Source: an uncultured Pseudomonadota bacterium (GTDB lineage: Bacteria; Bdellovibrionota_C; UBA2361; CALMIO01). From it: a stretch of DNA of 64,000 nt. This document shows, one piece after another, positions 25,174-34,199 of the stretch. Position 1 is the first letter of the stretch, and each line of letters starts with the position of its first letter. The stretch is taken from NCBI GenBank assembly GCA_937864035.1, contig CALMIO010000001.1, positions 1-64,000 on the forward strand. The letters run 5' to 3'. The notes under the pieces are model-generated. The model was not told where the DNA came from. It ran no database searches and saw nothing but the letters and a program-made list of their open reading frames with translations. The position numbers and the translations under genes were made by a program.

Positions 25174-25881
25174 TTAATTATCTTGATAACGATAACCGAT
25201 GCCTCTTACGGATTGGATGTGCTTGCCATGCCGACCAAGTTTTTTCCGCAAATTGAGAATTTGAACATCGATCGAGCGAGCGGTTGCCGGATAATCTGCT
25301 CCATGAATATTTTTGATAATATCATTTCTTTGAAAAACTGTGCCCGCATTTACAACTAAATGATGAAGCAACTTAAACTCGGTACCTGTCAGATTAAGTT
25401 TTCTATTTTTAATCAATACTTGATGGGCATTGGTGTCAATTGTTAATTCTCCGCTTTTTAATACCTGATCGTGATTTTTGGTTCGGCGATTTTGGCGGCG
25501 CAATAAAGAGCGCACTCGCGCTAGCAAAATTTTGGGGCTGAAAGGCTTGCTAAGATAGTCATCCGCCCCGACCTCAAGACCGGAAACCACATCTGCTTCT
25601 TCTCCTTTAGCCGTTAGCATAAAGATTGGAATTTGTTGATGCAAACGGCTACGCCTGATTTCAGCGCAAACTTCAAAGCCGTCCATTCCCGGTAGCATCA
25701 AGTCAAGTATCAGCAGATCGGGAGAAAATTCGGTAAGCGCGCTTAAAGCTTCTTCTCCGTTGGTAACTCCTTTGACAGTGTAACCTTCTTTGCTGAGGTT
25801 ATAAATTATCAGCTCGAGAATATCGAGCTCGTCTTCTACGACCATGATTTTGGCTTTGCGGTTTTCCGCTTGTTTGATCAT
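25174..25881 (-). CDS. PhoB-like response regulator, OmpR family
   Basis: This 235-residue regulator has a receiver domain (IMVVEDELDILELI; phospho-Asp in LLILDLMLPGMDGFEV; Lys in YLSKPFSP) and a winged-helix DNA-binding domain (LTGTEFKLLHHLV to SVRGIGYRY). It is the partner of the kinase just downstream on the same transcript. The family controls phosphate or envelope responses in many bacteria; the targets here are unknown. Confidence 0.93.
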   Translation of the reverse strand: MIKQAENRKAKIMVVEDELDILELIIYNLSKEGYTVKGVTNGEEALSALTEFSPDLLILDLMLPGMDGFEVCAEIRRSRLHQQIPIFMLTAKGEEADVVSGLEVGADDYLSKPFSPKILLARVRSLLRRQNRRTKNHDQVLKSGELTIDTNAHQVLIKNRKLNLTGTEFKLLHHLVVNAGTVFQRNDIIKNIHGADYPATARSIDVQILNLRKKLGRHGKHIQSVRGIGYRYQDN

Positions 25882-25913
25882 TTTTTTATTTGTCAGCTAG
25901 CTGATCTACTAGT

Positions 25914-26657
25914 TTAGCTTGCTAAAACTTTAGCTGAGAACAGTTGGAATGGCAAGCACGGAGTGATTAGCGGAATATTTTCTAACAAAGACTCAACATT
26001 ATTTAAACCTAAATTTAACAAAGCTGGCGGCAAAAATCCGAAACGTTGATAACTGAAATTCCCAAAACCCGCTTTAGTAAGAGCGGCTTCGATAATTTTA
26101 GGGCGCATTTTAAAAAAACTTACTTCGCCTTTAAAGGACATTCCCGGCGTAAGTAGTATTTGAAAATAATAAAGCAAGTTATTTGGGTTAGGTTCAAGAA
26201 AACATATTTTGCCGTTTGCTTTCAAAAATTTTCTCATTTGCAAAAACGCTTCCTCTAAATTTGCCAGATGGTGAAGGGTGAAAAAAGCGATTATTATCGA
26301 ATAACGCTCTTTAAGCTCGTTGGGCGGTTCGCTATGTATATCATGGGCGTAAAGTGGAATGTTCAGTTCACTCCCATTGGCGATTGTACGCAATTTTTCT
26401 AGCAGTTTTGCTGATAGATCTAAACCTTCAATTTCATAACCCAACTGGCGAAGCGGAATTGTGTATCTTCCTGCCCCGCAACCAACCTCTAAAATAGGTT
26501 CGTTTTTTGGCAAAGGAAAAAATTCGATAAATTTTTGAATATGTCTAAAAATATAAGGCGATGGACGCCGTAACATTGTTTTTTTGTCGCGGCTTTCGAA
26601 ATAAGCGATTTGTACCCTATTTTTTTCCTCTATAAATTGATTTTTTTCTATGTTCAT
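25914..26657 (-). CDS. SAM-dependent methyltransferase, class I
   Basis: This 247-residue protein has motif I ILEVGCGAGRYTIPL, an acidic end of strand 2 (IEGLDLS) and IIAFFTLHHL as motif III. It is the last gene of the leftward glycan operon and overlaps the upstream gene by four bases (ATGA). The substrate is unknown; position suggests modification of a glycan or lipid carrier made by its neighbours. Confidence 0.88.
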   Translation of the reverse strand: MNIEKNQFIEEKNRVQIAYFESRDKKTMLRRPSPYIFRHIQKFIEFFPLPKNEPILEVGCGAGRYTIPLRQLGYEIEGLDLSAKLLEKLRTIANGSELNIPLYAHDIHSEPPNELKERYSIIIAFFTLHHLANLEEAFLQMRKFLKANGKICFLEPNPNNLLYYFQILLTPGMSFKGEVSFFKMRPKIIEAALTKAGFGNFSYQRFGFLPPALLNLGLNNVESLLENIPLITPCLPFQLFSAKVLAS

Positions 26658-28114
26658 GTTTTCCTTTTAATTTGACAAAGAGGGGTTTCCCCTATTTTAA
26701 ATGTCTTTTTCTCCATAAAATCTTCAATTTCTTGAGCGGCAAGTTTTTGATCAGAATATTTACTATAACATATATTTTTAATTATGCCCGTTTCAATCAT
26801 CTGAATTATTTTTTTCTGATCATTTTTTCGAAAAGTAGTAAGTAGAGGATAATCGTAGGGGGTTAGATTTGGCTGATTGCTTATTAAATATAACAAAGCC
26901 GCCATATCGCTTTGGATGTAAAGCTTATCTGAGTTTGTTAATTTTTGAGCGGTTATTTGAGCTTTCTTTTCAAAATCTTGGTTTACAATCGCGCCACTTA
27001 AATAGGGAAGCGTTGATTTTGTTAAATGTTGATCGCTCATTCTGTTGACGCTCCAAAACAGTTCAATTGTGACCAGTGTTGCAAAAAATATCATAAAAAC
27101 TAAGCGACAAAATAGCCTTAAAAAATTTTTATTGTGGATTAATTCAAAGAATAAAGATACGCCAAAACACAAGCCGGGAGCGGCGATCATTAGGTGGTAA
27201 ATATCGCATCTTGGAAAAGTTGCCGCCAGATCAGCGGAAATAAAAAGAGTTGGCGTTAATAAATTTTTTTTGAGTGGCAGGAGTAAACATAGGGCTGGTA
27301 AAAAATAAATTAAATAGCGCGCCGCGATTCTTATTCCTGAAATTGTTTGATAGCCAGTAAGATCAAATAATTTAAAAGCGTTTTCTAAATAAGAAAGTGG
27401 CGCATTTTGAAGATAAGCAATCTTGTTGGCAAACATAAAATCAAAGACTGCTTTTCCGTTTCCACTGGTAAGTTGTGGTAAAAACAACGACAACCCAGCG
27501 ATTGAAGATAATATCATGTATTTAACTAATTTAAATTTTTGATTTGAAGGAGTTGCTAGTAAAACAGCAACAATTGCCAGCGCCCCAGTATTTTGTTTAG
27601 TGAAAAGGCAAGCGATTGCCATCACCGCCGCCAAAAAAAATTTTTCTTTTTGGAGAGCGTAAAACGCTGACCATAATAATAAAGAGGCAAGAGGCGAATA
27701 TAGCGAACCGCCAGCTGATAAATATGGATCGGGAAAAATAAGAAGCAATCCAATAAGAGACCAGTAATTTTCTCTTTTGGGAGAGAAGAGAAGAAAAATT
27801 TTAAGTAAAATCGAGCCGTGCAATGCATAAATCGCCGCCCCTAAAGATTTAATTAAAAAAATATGGCAGCCAAAAATTTTTACGCCTAAGGCGGTTAAAT
27901 AAGGAGCTAGTGGGCCACTCCCGAAAAAAACTTCAACATACAAGAGCTCTCCTTCTGAGAGTCTTTTTACAACCTGTAAAAACCACACTTCGTCTCCTAA
28001 GTTGACGCCGCTCAGGTGGCTCGCGAAAAATCCCCGAAAAAATAACAACAAAAATATGGATAAAGAATTTTTCAAGAGTAAGCCGGCAAATTTAAACCAG
28101 TTTCTAAAAACCAA
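26654..28114 (-). CDS. GT-C-type membrane glycosyltransferase (GT39-like)
   Basis: This 486-residue protein has about ten hydrophobic segments and an early acidic luminal motif (LGDEVWFLQVVKRLSEG), the layout of dolichyl-phosphate-mannose or undecaprenyl-phosphate-sugar dependent GT-C enzymes. The C-terminal 110 residues form a soluble domain. It would transfer a sugar from a lipid carrier on the outer face of the inner membrane. The GT2 enzyme encoded further upstream in the operon could make the lipid-linked donor. The specific sugar is unknown. It overlaps the epimerase gene by 43 bases. Confidence 0.75.
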   Translation of the reverse strand: MVFRNWFKFAGLLLKNSLSIFLLLFFRGFFASHLSGVNLGDEVWFLQVVKRLSEGELLYVEVFFGSGPLAPYLTALGVKIFGCHIFLIKSLGAAIYALHGSILLKIFLLFSPKRENYWSLIGLLLIFPDPYLSAGGSLYSPLASLLLWSAFYALQKEKFFLAAVMAIACLFTKQNTGALAIVAVLLATPSNQKFKLVKYMILSSIAGLSLFLPQLTSGNGKAVFDFMFANKIAYLQNAPLSYLENAFKLFDLTGYQTISGIRIAARYLIYFLPALCLLLPLKKNLLTPTLFISADLAATFPRCDIYHLMIAAPGLCFGVSLFFELIHNKNFLRLFCRLVFMIFFATLVTIELFWSVNRMSDQHLTKSTLPYLSGAIVNQDFEKKAQITAQKLTNSDKLYIQSDMAALLYLISNQPNLTPYDYPLLTTFRKNDQKKIIQMIETGIIKNICYSKYSDQKLAAQEIEDFMEKKTFKIGETPLCQIKRKT

Positions 28115-29058
28115 AGGCAGGTCTTTTGAATTCCATCTTCAAGCGAATGCTTGGGCGACCAGTTCAAAAGTGATTTAGCTTTTAAGATGCTGATTGGATA
28201 GATTGAATTGTCAGCTACTGTTCCTAGGTGAGGTTCTTTTAATATTTGGGGTTCTTTTTGCAGAGTTTTTTTGATTATTTCCAAAACTTGATGATTTGAG
28301 TTTAACTGGCCGCTACAAATGTTAAAAATTTCTCCCTTGAATTCTTCTTTTCCAGCGAGTTGAATAATCCCCTCCGTCAGATCGTCAACGTAAATAAAAT
28401 CTCTGTATGTTTTGTTTACTGTCAATCGTATCGGAATACCTTTGGCAATATTTTTAATTATAGTTGGAATAAGCCTGTCAGGCTGTTCAAAGGGACCATA
28501 AACATTGCTGGTTCTGATAATATTGACCGGCAAATTAAACTCTTCGCAATACTGTTTGATAAGGGTTGTTTCGATGTTTTTAAGCGCGCCGCGAAATATC
28601 TTCGGCTGACACTGTTTGTCTTCTTGATATTGCTCGTTAGTTGATAATTTGTTGATACGACCATATTCAAGGCAACTTCCAATATGAATAAACATTTTTG
28701 GAGGGAAGATTTTTGAGGCTTCTAGCAGATTGAGAATTGATTGGGGGTTGTTAAAAAGCGCTTGCGATTTACTACTTTGGTCAGCTGGGTGTTTTTTATA
28801 TGAGGCGCAATTTATAATTAAATCTGGATTCGCTTTTTCAAATACTCTTAGGAGCTCTTGATAATTTGTCAAGTCAACGCTGTGAACAGTTGTTTGACTC
28901 AATAAGTTTGAGATTCTCCAAGTATCCGAGCTTGGCTTAATCAATAAATGAAGCGAATTTTGTCCGCCATTTTTTTTGTTTAGCGAAAGTATTTTAGAAG
29001 TTAAATTCCCGCCGACAGCTCCTGCGGCTCCGGTGATAAGAATTGTTCTTTGGCGCAT
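28072..29058 (-). CDS. NAD-dependent sugar epimerase/dehydratase
   Basis: This 328-residue extended short-chain dehydrogenase has an N-terminal nucleotide-binding motif (ILITGAAGAVGGNL) and the NVYGPFEQPDR and YRDFIYVDDLTEG segments typical of nucleotide-sugar epimerases and dehydratases. The usual catalytic YxxxK looks replaced in this copy (EYGRINK near residue 130 is the nearest match), so activity is not certain. It overlaps the aldolase-like gene by 58 bases. A role in sugar-nucleotide synthesis for the operon is likely. Confidence 0.85.
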   Translation of the reverse strand: MRQRTILITGAAGAVGGNLTSKILSLNKKNGGQNSLHLLIKPSSDTWRISNLLSQTTVHSVDLTNYQELLRVFEKANPDLIINCASYKKHPADQSSKSQALFNNPQSILNLLEASKIFPPKMFIHIGSCLEYGRINKLSTNEQYQEDKQCQPKIFRGALKNIETTLIKQYCEEFNLPVNIIRTSNVYGPFEQPDRLIPTIIKNIAKGIPIRLTVNKTYRDFIYVDDLTEGIIQLAGKEEFKGEIFNICSGQLNSNHQVLEIIKKTLQKEPQILKEPHLGTVADNSIYPISILKAKSLLNWSPKHSLEDGIQKTCLWFLETGLNLPAYS

Positions 29059-29828
29059 AGTTTGATTTGATTAGCTAGATGTTTGTGGTCGTTTTCCGTC
29101 TCTTCGGCCGTTCTCTTTTCTAACGATTCTACAAAGGCAAGAATTTTTTCAACTTCGCTAACTAGATTTTTATCGGCAATGTCACGAAAGAATGAGGATC
29201 GCAAAAAAGAAAAGCTGGTTTTTAATCTTACCATTTCAGCTAGCAGAAGTTTGCATGGAATCGGCGCGCCGCTGTCGATTGTGGTAACACCGCCAAAGCC
29301 GAATGGTTTGCTGATTTTGTTTCTGATCTGCTCCAAGGTTCCATCAATTATCGGCTCAAACAGGTTTTTAGATTTTCTCGCGACCATTAAATCGCTTAAG
29401 CCGACGTATACTTTGCTGATGGGAGAAACTTTAATTTCTTCTAAAATTTCAAGCGCTTCAACCGTTTCAAGTAGTATGGCTAGCGGCGCGCATTCTTTAG
29501 TAAGCTCAATGGCGCGGTAAATTTCTTCTGTTGATTTGACCATAGGCAACAAAATTTCGTCGGCTCCTAGATCGATTGCTGACCTAATATCCTCTTCTAT
29601 CAAGGCTGGATGATTGTTAATCCTGCAAATTATTTTTTTGGTGGTTAGCGAGCGCAACAGCGAAAGATCTTCTCTGCTGTCAGGTCTGATCGAAGTATTA
29701 TAACCGATTTGCCTCTCTTTTTTTCCTAAATATTCCCAATCAATCACGAAAGTGGTGATTGCCATCGATTGATTGGCGGAGAGCACCATTTCTTGATTTT
29801 TGTAAAAAAGATACAGTTCAAACGACAT
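29001..29828 (-). CDS. HpcH/HpaI-CitE-like aldolase/lyase
   Basis: This 275-residue TIM-barrel protein of the aldolase/citrate-lyase family shows strand ends IICRINNHPALIEEDI, GADEILLPMVKSTEEI (metal and pyruvate region), AILLETVEAL and VYVGLSDLMVAR. Relatives cleave or form 3-hydroxy acids with pyruvate or acyl-CoA. Inside a glycan operon it may make a sugar-acid precursor, which is unusual context for this family. It overlaps the methyltransferase gene upstream by 11 bases. Confidence 0.8.
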   Translation of the reverse strand: MSFELYLFYKNQEMVLSANQSMAITTFVIDWEYLGKKERQIGYNTSIRPDSREDLSLLRSLTTKKIICRINNHPALIEEDIRSAIDLGADEILLPMVKSTEEIYRAIELTKECAPLAILLETVEALEILEEIKVSPISKVYVGLSDLMVARKSKNLFEPIIDGTLEQIRNKISKPFGFGGVTTIDSGAPIPCKLLLAEMVRLKTSFSFLRSSFFRDIADKNLVSEVEKILAFVESLEKRTAEETENDHKHLANQIKLCAKEQFLSPEPQELSAGI

Positions 29829-30573
29829 TTTTGCGGCAAATTATTGCTAAACTTGATCCGAAAGGTAATTGAACTTTCGAGAGATATTTGACTTCAAATT
29901 GAGTGATTTTTTCAAAGAGAAAATTAAGAATTTTTGGAGGTGTGTCTTCGGTTGCCAACGTTTCTTTGTTGATTTTACGAGGAAGCAATCTTGAGCAAAC
30001 AACTACAGGGAACAAGATAGAATTAAAATAGTTTATTTTTATTATTTTAAAACTATTATTTTTTAATAGAGAAAGCAATTGCCCTTTTGAGTATCGCCGA
30101 TGGTGTCCAGCGACTTTATCACGCTCGCCCCACAAAAATTGAAAAGCTGGCACGGTCGCTATTAGGTAACCATTGTTTTTCATTACCCGATTTACATCGG
30201 CAAAAGCTTGCCGATCGTCAGCCGTATGCTCAAAAACGTCGCAAGCTATAACTAAATCAAAGCTTTGCTCCTTAAATGGAATATTAACAGCATCAGCTTT
30301 GACGTAAAAAGTGTTGTGGCGAACATACTCCGGCAAAGTTCTTTCGGCGTATAAGTCTAAACCAATTATCTCTTTGAACCGCTTAGCCAATAGCGAACTT
30401 TGATAGCCGGTTCCAGAGCCTAGATCTAAAACTGCCGCCGCCGGCGGAAGTTTTAAATTATCGAGATTGTTGAACACCCACTGCCTGCGAGCTTTAAACC
30501 AAAAATGATCTTGCTCGGCTTTAGCGATCCAAGCAGTGCGCTTGGCATCAAAAGTTTCGTTTGTTGTTAACAC
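29818..30573 (-). CDS. SAM-dependent methyltransferase, class I
   Basis: This 251-residue protein, if started at GTG 30573, has motif I VLDLGSGTGYQSSLLA, IGLDLYAE, VIACDVFEH and GERDKVAGHHRRYS. The last is typical of methyltransferases in glycan and lipid clusters. The open frame extends 36 codons upstream, but that part (very basic, in the GT2 gene in another frame) is probably not translated. The C-terminus has two short hydrophobic stretches. It belongs to the same leftward operon. Confidence 0.82.
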   Translation of the reverse strand: MLTTNETFDAKRTAWIAKAEQDHFWFKARRQWVFNNLDNLKLPPAAAVLDLGSGTGYQSSLLAKRFKEIIGLDLYAERTLPEYVRHNTFYVKADAVNIPFKEQSFDLVIACDVFEHTADDRQAFADVNRVMKNNGYLIATVPAFQFLWGERDKVAGHHRRYSKGQLLSLLKNNSFKIIKINYFNSILFPVVVCSRLLPRKINKETLATEDTPPKILNFLFEKITQFEVKYLSKVQLPFGSSLAIICRKNVV

Positions 30574-30578
30574 TTCGC

Positions 30579-31373
30579 TTATTCTTTTGTTTTTAAATAA
30601 AGTTCTCTTAACTTTCTTCCTTGGCGGCGAAGACTTACGGCGGTTAGGATACTTCTTACTCCGAGCTTTAATCGCCCCCAACCAGAGTAGGCAGAAACGC
30701 CTTTTTCTCTGATGTCGCGCTCGATCGGTATGGAAATAGTTGGCAATCTAGAAACACCGATTAAACTTACTATATGGGGTTTTTCGACATGAGGCGCCGC
30801 TTTAACAATAAAATCTCTTAGCAATTTGTTCACAATTAAAAAAGCACCCGCATTTTGCGGCACTCCTATTATTGTGCTGTGCAGGGCCTTAAATACTCTA
30901 GAGGTCAAATGCCTTGAGCTTTGTTGATATGTTCCTGTTCTGCCAGCAAAAACGCACGCAACATTTCTGCTGGTAATTTCATTGTAAAGTCGCGGCAGAT
31001 CTTCAGGGCGATCTTGCAGATCAGCATCCATGGTTACAAAATAATTACCATTAGCTGTTGCAAGTCCTTTGATTAAAGCTTGATGTTGACCACGATTTTG
31101 GGGGAGCCGTATTATCTTGATATCTTGTTCTCTGTCTGGAGGAGGATTTTTCTCCAGAACCAAAACTGAGTCTAGAGGGCAGGCGTCCTGCACGAAGACT
31201 AATTCGTGTTGTATTTTTGCTCTATTTAGGGTAGTTGTAAGGCGCTCCCTCAAATTAAGCAAGGAGTCTTTATTTTTATAAACTGGGAGAACAACTGATA
31301 TTATGCGGCGATGGTCGTGCGATGGGTTATGGTTATGCGGGTTATGGTTATGCGGCCTCTCTTGTTTTGTCAT
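30579..31373 (-). CDS. Glycosyltransferase family 2, DPM1/ArnC-like
   Basis: This protein has 264 residues from the ATG at 31373 (a GTG lies seven codons upstream). After an unusual His/Asn-rich head (HNHNPHNHNPSHDH) comes a GT-A domain: ISVVLPVYKNKDSL, then the metal-binding DADLQDRPEDLP, and IERDIREKGVSAYSGW. The family transfers a sugar from a nucleotide donor to polyprenyl phosphate. There are no C-terminal membrane helices. It is the first gene of the leftward glycan operon and would supply the donor for the GT-C enzyme. Confidence 0.88.
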   Translation of the reverse strand: MTKQERPHNHNPHNHNPSHDHRRIISVVLPVYKNKDSLLNLRERLTTTLNRAKIQHELVFVQDACPLDSVLVLEKNPPPDREQDIKIIRLPQNRGQHQALIKGLATANGNYFVTMDADLQDRPEDLPRLYNEITSRNVACVFAGRTGTYQQSSRHLTSRVFKALHSTIIGVPQNAGAFLIVNKLLRDFIVKAAPHVEKPHIVSLIGVSRLPTISIPIERDIREKGVSAYSGWGRLKLGVRSILTAVSLRRQGRKLRELYLKTKE

Positions 31374-31413
31374 TTGTTTATCTAAAAAATGCACTTATAT
31401 AAACACTGATTAA

Positions 31414-31782
31414 ATGAGTGTTAAACGGATTTTTATACTTTTATTTTTAAGTATTCAAGTCTTTGGAGTGATTCTTTCTCGTTTTTTGCCGGAGCGTTTA
31501 TTTTGCTGGGCTCCACACGATCAACAAACCTATTATTTCTTAAACGTTTGGCAGGGAACAAGAAAATTATCCGGAGCTGAGGTGTTAAAACGTTATGGGA
31601 TGCCATATAGTGGTTGGAATTCGCACGCTTCGGCAAATTTGAATAACCTAGTTGTGCTTCGTGAATCGCGCTCTCAGGATTCTTTGCCGATAGAAGTTTT
31701 GCTTTTGACCCGTACCAATGGTAAAAATTGGCAACGATGGTGGTATAAAACGGATGGTCATGCAAAATTTAGCCCAAAGTGA
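31414..31782 (+). CDS. Small single-pass membrane protein, hypothetical
   Basis: This 122-residue protein has one N-terminal hydrophobic helix (about residues 5-25) and a small polar domain with several tryptophans (FCWAPHDQQTYYFLNVW, NWQRWWYKTDG). I do not recognise it. Its end overlaps the start of the HTTM-like membrane protein gene, so the two are probably co-expressed and may interact. Confidence 0.7.
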   Translation: MSVKRIFILLFLSIQVFGVILSRFLPERLFCWAPHDQQTYYFLNVWQGTRKLSGAEVLKRYGMPYSGWNSHASANLNNLVVLRESRSQDSLPIEVLLLTRTNGKNWQRWWYKTDGHAKFSPK

Positions 31783-32719
31783 TTCTTTACCGGCAAAACT
31801 TAAGATTTTTGCGCGCGTTTTAGCGGCCGCAATTCTCATCAAAGGGTATTTTGTTGTTCCACCTCCTAGCGTTCCTTTTTTTGCGGTGTTACAGCCAATT
31901 GTTGATTTTATTCACACTAAAATTATTTTAGAGAGCGTGATTGTTTTTTGTATGTTGTTTATTTTGTTAGGGCGCCAGATAACTGTTTTCTCTTTTATTG
32001 GCGGGAGCGCCATGATTTTGAGTCTCCTTCTTAGCGCGCCTAATTTTGCAAATAGCAGATTATATCCGGCTTATTTGTTCATTTTAATTGGTCTTTATGA
32101 GGAGCGTTATAAGCTTGCGCCCTTAAAATTTCAGGCAATTTTGCTTTATTTTGGAGCCGCGCTTAACAAAATTTGCGACATCGATTGGTGGAACGGAACT
32201 TACTTTGAAGGTTGGATGTTTGAAAGATTGCAACATCAGATCTTTACCGATCTATATATTTTACTTCCAGAGCATTTTTTGTCAACTCTTTTTGGAGTGA
32301 TGACGATTCTTTTTGAGTGTGCAGTAGTCGCCTTCTTAGTGGTTCCGCGGCTGGCTTTGTATGGAGCTCTATTTGGAAGTTTGTTTCACGGATTAGCTTT
32401 TTCCTTAACGGGGGAGGATTTTGGGGCGTTTACGGCCGCAGTTTTCGCTTCGTTTTTCTTGTTTTTGCCATTTAGCGAGGAGCGGAAGAATGGCGATTTA
32501 CCTTCAAGCCGAAAAAATATTTTTGAAGCTCCCCTTTTTACTTATTGCTTGTTTTTGTTGATGACTGTGCCGTATGGCTCTCTAGCTTGGCTAAAAGGCG
32601 CCGCTCAATTTATCTTTGTTTTTGCAGTGTTAAAAATTTTGCGAGACATTCCTCAAAACGAACGGGCAACGCCGGTGATTGTTAAGATCGCTGACGCCCA
32701 ATACGATCTTGCTAGTTAA
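31754..32719 (+). CDS. HTTM-like multi-pass membrane protein
   Basis: This 321-residue protein has about eight hydrophobic segments. The segment LLYFGAALNKICDIDWWNG resembles the core of HTTM-domain proteins (related to vitamin-K-dependent carboxylase and DoxX-like folds). ATG 31754 is chosen because the frame upstream overlaps the previous gene; ATG 31760 is equally possible. The substrate and function are unknown. The 3' end converges with the peptidase gene, overlapping by four bases. Confidence 0.65.
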   Translation: MVMQNLAQSDSLPAKLKIFARVLAAAILIKGYFVVPPPSVPFFAVLQPIVDFIHTKIILESVIVFCMLFILLGRQITVFSFIGGSAMILSLLLSAPNFANSRLYPAYLFILIGLYEERYKLAPLKFQAILLYFGAALNKICDIDWWNGTYFEGWMFERLQHQIFTDLYILLPEHFLSTLFGVMTILFECAVVAFLVVPRLALYGALFGSLFHGLAFSLTGEDFGAFTAAVFASFFLFLPFSEERKNGDLPSSRKNIFEAPLFTYCLFLLMTVPYGSLAWLKGAAQFIFVFAVLKILRDIPQNERATPVIVKIADAQYDLAS

Positions 32720-33426
32720 TCAATTATGAAATAGATCGGATTTGGGCAATTTAAAGAGTAATATTCAAGAGTTTTTTCGCCGCAGACCCCCGGATAATCT
32801 CCCTTAGCCTCTCCAACTTCTAAAATAATTTGCAGATGCAGATGAGCTGGCCAAGCCCCATTTTCTTTTGGGTTGCCGATTTCACAAAATTTTTCACCAC
32901 CCTTAATTTTGTTTCCCTGTTTTAGGTTGTTTAAAGAACTTTTGCTAAGATGCCCATAAAGGGTGTAAAAAGAGAGTGAATCTATTTGGTGTTGCAGAAT
33001 AATAGTTGGCCCATAGTCTCCAACCGCATTATTGTCGCGAAAGCTATGAACTACACCAGCAAGCGGAGCTAGGATGGGGGTTGCCGGAGGCATCCAAATA
33101 TCAACTCCAATATGTATATAACGCTCCTTTCCGACTTCGGTAAAGTTCGTATTTCTGCAATACCATTCTCTTTTTTCCAAATATCCGCCATAAGCGTATT
33201 TTTTTTGGGTATTTTTAATTTGATTTGAAACGAATCGTTCCATTGATTCAAGCGATATGAGATCCTCTTGCGGGTAAAGTTTGCGAGCTTCGCCGGAAAG
33301 ATCAATAAGCGCCGAATTTTTGGTGGTCAATCTGGGAGTCGTGATTGGCGATAATTTTAAACCTTTAATTCGCTCCCAAAAGACTCCGTTTAGATCTCTT
33401 AGTTTATCAAGGTTGCTAGTTTGCAT
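32716..33426 (-). CDS. M23-type metallopeptidase, no signal peptide
   Basis: This 236-residue protein has zinc-ligand motifs HIGVDIWMPP (HxxxD) and HLHLQ, with the glycine-rich connecting strands APLAGVVHSF and KGGEKFCEIG of the LytM/M23 family. M23 enzymes usually cut peptidoglycan cross-links, but this protein lacks a signal sequence. It resembles the cytoplasmic M23 domains that occur with aminotransferase or phosphotransferase domains. Its start codon overlaps the stop of the ACT-domain gene. Confidence 0.8.
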   Translation of the reverse strand: MQTSNLDKLRDLNGVFWERIKGLKLSPITTPRLTTKNSALIDLSGEARKLYPQEDLISLESMERFVSNQIKNTQKKYAYGGYLEKREWYCRNTNFTEVGKERYIHIGVDIWMPPATPILAPLAGVVHSFRDNNAVGDYGPTIILQHQIDSLSFYTLYGHLSKSSLNNLKQGNKIKGGEKFCEIGNPKENGAWPAHLHLQIILEVGEAKGDYPGVCGEKTLEYYSLNCPNPIYFIID

Positions 33427-34082
33427 TAGGTTGGTTGTTTAACAAAACGGGAATAAAGGGTTTCAAAAGCTAATTTCATATCTTTTTCATCGACATAGAT
33501 CAATAGTTCGTTATAAGTTGAGGCTACTTCAACGATATTGATATTTTGCAGATATAACTGTTGAAAGACGGCATTTAAAAAACCCGGAGTTTGGCAAAGT
33601 TTTGGATCAAACAACCCGCCAACTAATGCGATATTTCTGTTGATGCTAAGCGGCTTGCCTTTGACATGATGGTGAATTTTAGCGGCAGCTGATTTATTGA
33701 GAAAAATTGTTATTTGGCTTAATCCTTGGGTGATTGAGATAAATTCTCCTTTGGCTTGAAGTTCTCTGACGAAAGAAGCGACCTCTTGTCTGCGGCGAGG
33801 CGATATTGAGTAGGAGATAATGCAGAGATTTGAAGCTGCTTGTATATTGGAAAAGCGATACTTTATTTGAGTTAGCTTAGAGCCTTTATGTCGTTTTTTC
33901 TGATGGCGCGACAGCGCCATCACCAGCGAGGTCGCAGTGATGTTTTTTTTCAGTTTAGTTTCAATTACAGGTTTTAAAAAACGAGCCAGCGCGGAAAGAT
34001 TAAACAAACGGTTAGCAATACCTGTTTGTAGAAATAAATTGTGCTCAGTAAGGCTTTGTAGGGCGTCTTGTAAAGAAAGCAT
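33426..34082 (-). CDS. ACT-domain protein, aspartokinase-like regulatory region
   Basis: This 218-residue protein has an N-terminal helical domain (to about residue 90), then two ACT-like modules. The second, SINRNIALVGGLFDPKLCQT through INIVEVASTYNELLIYVDE, matches the paired ACT domains at the C-terminus of aspartate kinases (a GxxG-like turn and an INI strand). No kinase domain is present, so it is a stand-alone regulator or amino-acid sensor. The start at 34082 is chosen over a longer frame that begins 20 codons earlier in AT-rich DNA. Confidence 0.65.
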   Translation of the reverse strand: MLSLQDALQSLTEHNLFLQTGIANRLFNLSALARFLKPVIETKLKKNITATSLVMALSRHQKKRHKGSKLTQIKYRFSNIQAASNLCIISYSISPRRRQEVASFVRELQAKGEFISITQGLSQITIFLNKSAAAKIHHHVKGKPLSINRNIALVGGLFDPKLCQTPGFLNAVFQQLYLQNINIVEVASTYNELLIYVDEKDMKLAFETLYSRFVKQPT

Positions 34083-34199
34083 AATGTTATATTTATAACA
34101 AAAAATATAAAAAATTATATATTTTTTATACTTTTTTGACAAAGGTTAATTTAGTCCTTTATAAACTTAAGGTTATTATTAAAAACAGTTTGTAAATTT

